Shown here piece after piece: positions 33,769 through 36,719 of a DNA stretch of 36,719 nt. Location of the stretch: contig JARLHX010000176.1 of assembly GCA_031292035.1 (NCBI GenBank), positions 1 to 36,719 on the forward strand. The letters are read 5' to 3'. Positions within the stretch are counted from its first letter, which is position 1. Every line of letters starts with the position of its first letter. The DNA is from Negativicutes bacterium. Lineage in GTDB: Bacteria > Bacillota_C > Negativicutes > Sporomusales_B > JARLHX01. A program made the translations under genes and the position numbers. The notes under the pieces were generated by a model. It ran no database searches. It saw only the letters and a program-made list of their open reading frames with translations, and was not told the origin of the DNA.

Positions 33769-34128
33769 ACCATGAGAATTGCATCATTCATTCTTCCTTA
33801 TCATCATCCCCGCGGAGAGGCACGCTATACAGAAAGCCACCAATACGCGCGTTGCCGTCTGCTAGAAACGTTTGGGGGATATACGACAACAGAAACCTAT
33901 GGCGCATGGAAAGATGGCGCCGGGCGAGTAATCAGCGATACGTCACTGCGCTATGATGTCGCGCATGACTGGCAAGGCGCTGACCTGAAGACATTTATCG
34001 CAATTGCCCGCTTCACGGGCAGTATCGAAGCCCAAGAATGCGTGCTGATTGTCGACCCATGGGGGAATGTCACCTTGCCAGACTGTAAGGTCAATCCATT
34101 GCCCGGCTATCATCATACACGCATATAG
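33766..34128 (+). CDS. 120-residue unknown protein
   Basis: Starts at ATG 33766 directly behind the duplicated leader (ATG 33772 is also possible). Contains SFILPYHHPRGEARYTESH and a central ETYGAWKDGAGRVISD segment; it is probably a small mixed alpha/beta domain, with DPWGNVTLPDC near the end. I do not recognise a family. Its position in the early plus-strand cluster suggests a host-takeover or regulatory role. Confidence 0.65.
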   Translation: MTMRIASFILPYHHPRGEARYTESHQYARCRLLETFGGYTTTETYGAWKDGAGRVISDTSLRYDVAHDWQGADLKTFIAIARFTGSIEAQECVLIVDPWGNVTLPDCKVNPLPGYHHTRI

Positions 34129-34137
34129 GGGGCAGCT

Positions 34138-34326
34138 ATGAAGTTCACTTCAACGCCACGTTTCACCCACAAACACTATGAAGCAATCGCTGAAGCCATG
34201 CGGAAAGCGGATTTAACACCAGAGACACGGCAAGCCGCGCTATTGCCTCTGGTTCAGCTATTCCGGGCAGATAATCCGCGTTTTATCCCAACACGTTTCC
34301 GGCAAGCAGCAACCCCGGAAGCCTGA
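34138..34326 (+). CDS. 62-residue unknown helical protein
   Basis: ATG 34138 is preceded by a G-rich site (GGGGGC). The protein is helical and basic, with a Thr-Pro-Glu-Thr-Arg turn in the middle and a FIPTRFRQAATPEA end. The stop lies inside the second copy of the duplicated leader. No family recognised. Confidence 0.6.
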   Translation: MKFTSTPRFTHKHYEAIAEAMRKADLTPETRQAALLPLVQLFRADNPRFIPTRFRQAATPEA

Positions 34327-34400
34327 TTTAAGACAATACAAGGTCATACCCTGGCCTTGTGTTGCCTGCAATCGGGCAGGATTACGGAGATAAAACCATG
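34321..34400 (+). repeat. 80-bp duplicated leader, copy 2
   Basis: Second copy of 33689-33768 with 79 of 80 identical bases, placed in front of the repeat-protein gene at 34398. Both copies replace the end of the upstream gene and the start of the downstream gene in the same phase. Confidence 0.9.
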
Positions 34401-34799
34401 CAAAAAATCATTACCCTAGGCCAGCTTAGAACGGCTGGTGCGTGCCAAAATCAACGCAAACTGTTCGAGGAAACATTCGGAAACTCGGTGGAGATCACTG
34501 AGGAAATCTGTCTCGCTCATGCCGACAAATTTTGTTGGACCTGGGCCGCCGAAAACTTACTTTCCCCCGAAGCCTGGGCAGAGTATGACCGCGCTACTGC
34601 CCCTGCCCAGGTAGAGTATGCCCGCACTACTGCCCAAGCCTGGGCAGAGTATGACCGCGCTACTGCCCAAGCCTGGGCAGAGTATGACCGCGCTACTGCC
34701 CCTGCCTGGGCAGAGTATGTCCGCGCTACTGCCCCCGCCTGGGCAGAGTATGACCGCGCTACTGCCCAAGCCTTTGCTAGAATTTACCTCTCAGAATAG
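34398..34799 (+). CDS. 133-residue protein with six 11-residue repeats
   Basis: ATG 34398 follows the duplicated leader. Residues 1-61 form a small domain (MQKIITLGQLRTAGACQ, then an acidic helix and WTWAAENLL). Residues 62-127 are six repeats of the type EYDRATAPAWA. An 11-residue period with Ala, Trp and Tyr at fixed places suits a long right-handed coiled or amphipathic helix. Repeat-rich phage proteins of this type are common but I know no proven function. A second gene with a nearly identical N-terminal domain starts at 36532. Confidence 0.8.
   Translation: MQKIITLGQLRTAGACQNQRKLFEETFGNSVEITEEICLAHADKFCWTWAAENLLSPEAWAEYDRATAPAQVEYARTTAQAWAEYDRATAQAWAEYDRATAPAWAEYVRATAPAWAEYDRATAQAFARIYLSE
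34581..34778. repeat. 33-bp tandem repeat, six units
   Basis: Units start at 34581, 34614, 34647, 34680, 34713 and 34746. Each begins GAGTATGMCCGC and ends in CCTGGGCA or a close variant. Units 1, 2, 5 and 6 have base changes; the middle units are nearly the same. The array codes the hendecad repeats and is in frame throughout. Confidence 0.9.
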
Positions 34800-34808
34800 G
34801 AGAACACT

Positions 34809-34943
34809 ATGAAAACGCAATACACGTATTGGAAAACTCTTGTTTATAAATTTGGCGGGATTGTGCGGGGAGACTATGCGTTCTTTCCAAACGACGGCAT
34901 AAAGCAGGATTTCATTGCGGAATATCAAGAAACCGCACGCTAG
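34809..34943 (+). CDS. 44-residue unknown protein
   Basis: ATG 34809 has AGGAGA at 34798-34803, a near-perfect ribosome-binding site within a cassette that recurs at 35881 and 36518. The product has an aromatic N-terminus (MKTQYTYWKTLVYKFGG) and an acidic end. A strong terminator follows 10 bases after the stop. It is too short for family assignment. Confidence 0.6.
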   Translation: MKTQYTYWKTLVYKFGGIVRGDYAFFPNDGIKQDFIAEYQETAR

Positions 34944-34953
34944 ACTGGAATTG

Positions 34954-34982
34954 AACAGGGCGGACCTGTCTGCCCTGTTTTG
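34954..34982 (+). terminator. Rho-independent terminator
   Basis: AACAGGGC (34954-34961) pairs with GCCCTGTT (34972-34979) around a 10-base loop, and TTTT (34978-34981) follows the stem. It lies just after the 44-residue gene and would end or attenuate the transcript from 33.5 kb, dividing the small-gene region in two. Confidence 0.75.
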
Positions 34983-35027
34983 TGCCAACCTTGGCAATAT
35001 CGGAAACCATCATCGAAAGATTAAACA

Positions 35028-35123
35028 ATGGATAAAGTTATCATTCGCATATGCCAATCCATCATATTGGCCGCAGCCATCACGGGTTTTATTCTCTTGT
35101 ATCTCGGAGTATGCGAGCTATGA
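35028..35123 (+). CDS. 31-residue single-pass membrane peptide
   Basis: The frame MDKVIIRICQ... is mostly one hydrophobic helix (SIILAAAITGFILLYLGV). Its TGA overlaps the next ATG (35120) by 4 bp, which supports translation. The ribosome-binding site is weak. Very short membrane peptides of this type can alter the host envelope or block superinfection; function unknown. Confidence 0.4.
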   Translation: MDKVIIRICQSIILAAAITGFILLYLGVCEL

Positions 35124-35353
35124 ACTGGCAAAGAGTAAGGCGCCTTCACTGGCACCATCATATCATCCGCGGTGCGATACTGGCACACTTGGCGCATGCT
35201 ATTGTGACCGTTACAACTGAGTGGAATTACAGCGGGATTATTGACACCGCATGTCTGAGTTTTGTCATCCTAGAACTGGTTGACAAAGATAAAGAGGAAC
35301 GGGAGCGAGAGAAAGCGGAGGCAGAGAATGTTATTTCTATCCCCACAAATTGA
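35120..35353 (+). CDS. 77-residue membrane protein with charged tail
   Basis: ATG 35120 overlaps the preceding stop by 4 bp. The protein has a His-rich N-terminus (HWHHHIIRG), hydrophobic segments (GAILAHLAHAIVTV and IDTACLSFVILELV) and a highly charged C-terminal helix (DKDKEEREREKAEAE). Probably two membrane helices with a charged tail inside the cell. No family recognised. Confidence 0.55.
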   Translation: MNWQRVRRLHWHHHIIRGAILAHLAHAIVTVTTEWNYSGIIDTACLSFVILELVDKDKEEREREKAEAENVISIPTN

Positions 35354-35435
35354 CTACTGGCTTGCAGAAATCGGACTGTTTTTTGTTTTTGCCGGGCTGC
35401 TAGCCTGCTATGAATATAACCATCCAAAGGAGTGA
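35328..35435 (+). CDS. 35-residue single-pass membrane peptide
   Basis: ATG 35328 has GGAGG at 35317-35321, six bases upstream, inside the previous gene, which it overlaps by 26 bp. The product has one membrane helix (AEIGLFFVFAGLLACYEY) and a short polar tail. The strong ribosome-binding site in a different frame argues that it is real. Confidence 0.55.
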   Translation: MLFLSPQIDYWLAEIGLFFVFAGLLACYEYNHPKE

Positions 35436-35440
35436 AATCT

Positions 35441-35677
35441 ATGTCAAAATTAACACCTTACCTATACATGAACAAGGCCAAGGTATTTGTCTTTGCAATT
35501 GACAAATACGAACTCTGTGCCAAGCTAGGCGCGTCGGTGGAAGACTGTGCATCCGCATACCGCGTTATCAATGGCACAGTCACAGAGGAAATTGGCGAGT
35601 GCATCGGCGGCGACATCTTTGTGCGGTTTCGTATGGATGCCCAGTTCCTCGGAAACCGGCTGGAGGCAACGCCATGA
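35441..35677 (+). CDS. 78-residue unknown protein
   Basis: ATG 35441 has AAAGGAG eight bases upstream (35426-35432). A mixed small domain with YELCAKLGASVEDCASAYRV and EEIGECIGGDIFVRF; three cysteines are present but not in a metal-binding pattern. Its stop overlaps the next start by 4 bp. No family recognised. Confidence 0.65.
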   Translation: MSKLTPYLYMNKAKVFVFAIDKYELCAKLGASVEDCASAYRVINGTVTEEIGECIGGDIFVRFRMDAQFLGNRLEATP

Positions 35678-35880
35678 GTATCTTTATGGCGTTCGATGTC
35701 GCCTCCGGCGCCCCTATCGCACTTCATTCTAACCCGTCATGGTTAGCCGTGGTGCATTATCAGGGTTTATTCAGAGGGGAGACGGAGGTCTTACAGTTCG
35801 CCAGCGATGACCGCGCAGAATTTATAATGGCAAACGGCATCCGGCTTTATCAGGCACGTGCTATTGCCGTCCAGCATTAA
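35674..35880 (+). CDS. 68-residue unknown protein
   Basis: ATG 35674 overlaps the previous stop (ATGA) and has GGAGG about eight bases upstream. Looks like a small beta-rich domain (MSIFMAFDVASGAPIAL, then FASDDRAEFIM). Coupled to the 78-residue gene, so the two may act together. No family recognised. Confidence 0.65.
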   Translation: MSIFMAFDVASGAPIALHSNPSWLAVVHYQGLFRGETEVLQFASDDRAEFIMANGIRLYQARAIAVQH

Positions 35881-35897
35881 CAGAATAGGAGAACACA

Positions 35898-36161
35898 ATG
35901 ACAACCCAAGCTCGTGATAATCTTGTTAAAGAACTTGTCAATAATGGCCTTGACCGCCTGGGAGTATTGACGCGACTCATTCACTTGGCTGCGGCGGAAA
36001 TGCACTCAGATGCCCCTCGACCTGGGCCAACCTTTGACCAGACCAACCAGAGTGAAGATGAATACCACTCTCCCCACTGGTATCCGAATAATCGGCAGCC
36101 AATTGCAGATCACAGAGGCCCGGATGACCGGGATGAAAGGCCAGCCTATGAGCGCGAATAG
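35898..36161 (+). CDS. 87-residue protein with acidic disordered C-terminus
   Basis: ATG 35898 follows the recurring AGGAGA cassette. The first 40 residues are helical (LVKELVNNGLDRLGVLTRL); the rest is polar, rich in Asp, Pro, His and Arg, and probably disordered. Overlaps the next gene by 14 bp. No family recognised. Confidence 0.6.
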   Translation: MTTQARDNLVKELVNNGLDRLGVLTRLIHLAAAEMHSDAPRPGPTFDQTNQSEDEYHSPHWYPNNRQPIADHRGPDDRDERPAYERE

Positions 36162-36522
36162 CCTTGATCGACCGCTTCTCCTGGCCGCAGAGTGGCAAGT
36201 TGCATACCCCCATGTCGCCAATGTCGTGCGAGAGTATTTATCCACTTTGCCCGTTTATGAAATGCTCTCAACCGACGAACTGGTCGAGCATCTTATCCCG
36301 CCGGCATCTTGTCGAGGCGATGACGTGACCGTGCGCAACCGGGTGTATAAAGCCCTGGCTGCCTTGGCCACCCATGATCTTGCGGACTGCGCTACGCGGG
36401 GACCTGAGCGCCGCATGGCGAAGCTGGGCAAGAATATCCGTCCTTGGCTCTGGCACGCGCCGGTTCCCCTTGAACCCGGCACGATTACCTGCCCCCACTG
36501 CTTAAAACATTTTATTTTATAG
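36148..36522 (+). CDS. 124-residue protein with winged-helix-like region and C-terminal CxxC
   Basis: ATG 36148 is preferred over upstream in-frame starts because they lie deep in the previous gene. The middle part (LSTDELVEHLIPP, then RNRVYKALAALATHDLADC) reads like a winged-helix domain with a basic loop. The end has IRPWLWH and CPHC, half a zinc site. A DNA-binding or regulatory role is inferred. Confidence 0.6.
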   Translation: MSANSLDRPLLLAAEWQVAYPHVANVVREYLSTLPVYEMLSTDELVEHLIPPASCRGDDVTVRNRVYKALAALATHDLADCATRGPERRMAKLGKNIRPWLWHAPVPLEPGTITCPHCLKHFIL

Positions 36523-36531
36523 GAGAACGCT

Positions 36532-36719
36532 ATGCAAAAAATCATTACCCTAGGCCAGCTTAGAACGGCTGGTGCGTGCCAAAATCAACGCAAACTGTTC
36601 GAGGAAACATTCGGAAACTCGGTGGAGATCACTGAGGAAATCTGTCTCGCTCATGCCAACAAATTTTGTTGGGACTGGGCGGCAAAAAACTTACTTTCCC
36701 CCAAAGCCTGGGCAGAGTA
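36532..36719 (+). CDS. Paralogue of the 34398 repeat protein, cut by the window end
   Basis: Starts behind the AGGAGA cassette. The 188 visible bases match 34398-34585 at 181 positions; the first 126 bases are identical. Protein differences are D43N, T48D, E52K and E58K. The window stops exactly where the first copy's 33-bp repeat array begins. The rest of the gene is not seen. Confidence 0.8.
   Translation, partial: MQKIITLGQLRTAGACQNQRKLFEETFGNSVEITEEICLAHANKFCWDWAAKNLLSPKAWAE

Noticed and set aside
34557..34769. 70-residue minus-strand frame with Cys/Pro/Gly repeats
   Set aside because: It is the reverse-strand shadow of the 33-bp repeats in the plus-strand gene.
1..36719. Circular genome joining base 36719 to base 1
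   Set aside because: Joining would place a stop directly at the start of the second gene's repeat array; an assembly break in repeats is more likely, and no terminal overlap is visible.

Overview
The window is a 36.7 kb piece of a tailed double-stranded DNA phage (or a prophage lacking visible integration genes) with a T7/BPP-1-like short-tailed (podovirus) body plan. Evidence: a head-to-tail connector-type portal, tail tubular proteins A and B, a 1397-residue internal virion/ejection protein, and a TerS-TerL-portal-scaffold-capsid order. The host cannot be named from the sequence; the lysozyme plus two-gene spanin pair points to a Gram-negative host. No integrase, repressor, RNA polymerase, helicase, primase, ligase, tRNA, rRNA or CRISPR array was found. 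Both ends of the window cut through genes, so the genome is incomplete and those functions may lie outside.

Layout. (1) Positions 1-8936, plus strand: a tightly packed replication, recombination and nucleotide-metabolism operon. It encodes a RecB/Cas4-like nuclease (DUF2800), an SSB-like DUF2815 protein with a DDEIPF tail, a family A DNA polymerase with proofreading domain, a chain of small unknown genes joined by 4-bp start/stop overlaps, a RuvC-like resolvase, a metallophosphoesterase resembling T5 A1, a nucleoside 2-deoxyribosyltransferase-like protein and a dATP/dGTP diphosphohydrolase-domain protein. (2) Positions 8920-32768, minus strand: the late operon. Read in transcription order (right to left): small and large terminase, portal, Bbp19-like protein, scaffold, major capsid, a run of small structural and tail-decoration genes, tail tubular A and B, three internal virion proteins, a tail-fibre-like protein and the lysis cassette (membrane proteins/holin candidates, i-spanin, o-spanin, lysozyme). 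The two operons converge and overlap by 17 bp at 8920-8936. (3) Positions 32769-33532: the only large non-coding region. It lies between the divergent late and early transcription units and is rich in repeats: two 38-bp direct repeats, an AT-rich stretch, a four-unit array with about 31-bp period, and a 123-bp imperfect palindrome. It is the best candidate for the control region and/or origin. (4) Positions 33533-36719, plus strand: many very small unknown genes, with duplicated leaders, a recurring ribosome-binding cassette, tiny membrane peptides, and a duplicated gene whose first copy carries six 11-residue repeats.

The most unusual points are: the small protein at 5175-5402 that echoes the polymerase's own fingers motif; the near-identical gene duplication at 34398 and 36532, with the window ending at the start of the repeat array; the 80-bp leader present twice with one mismatch; the iteron-like array and large palindrome; and carbohydrate-binding-like insertions in both tail tube proteins. 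All functions are read from motifs by eye, without database search.
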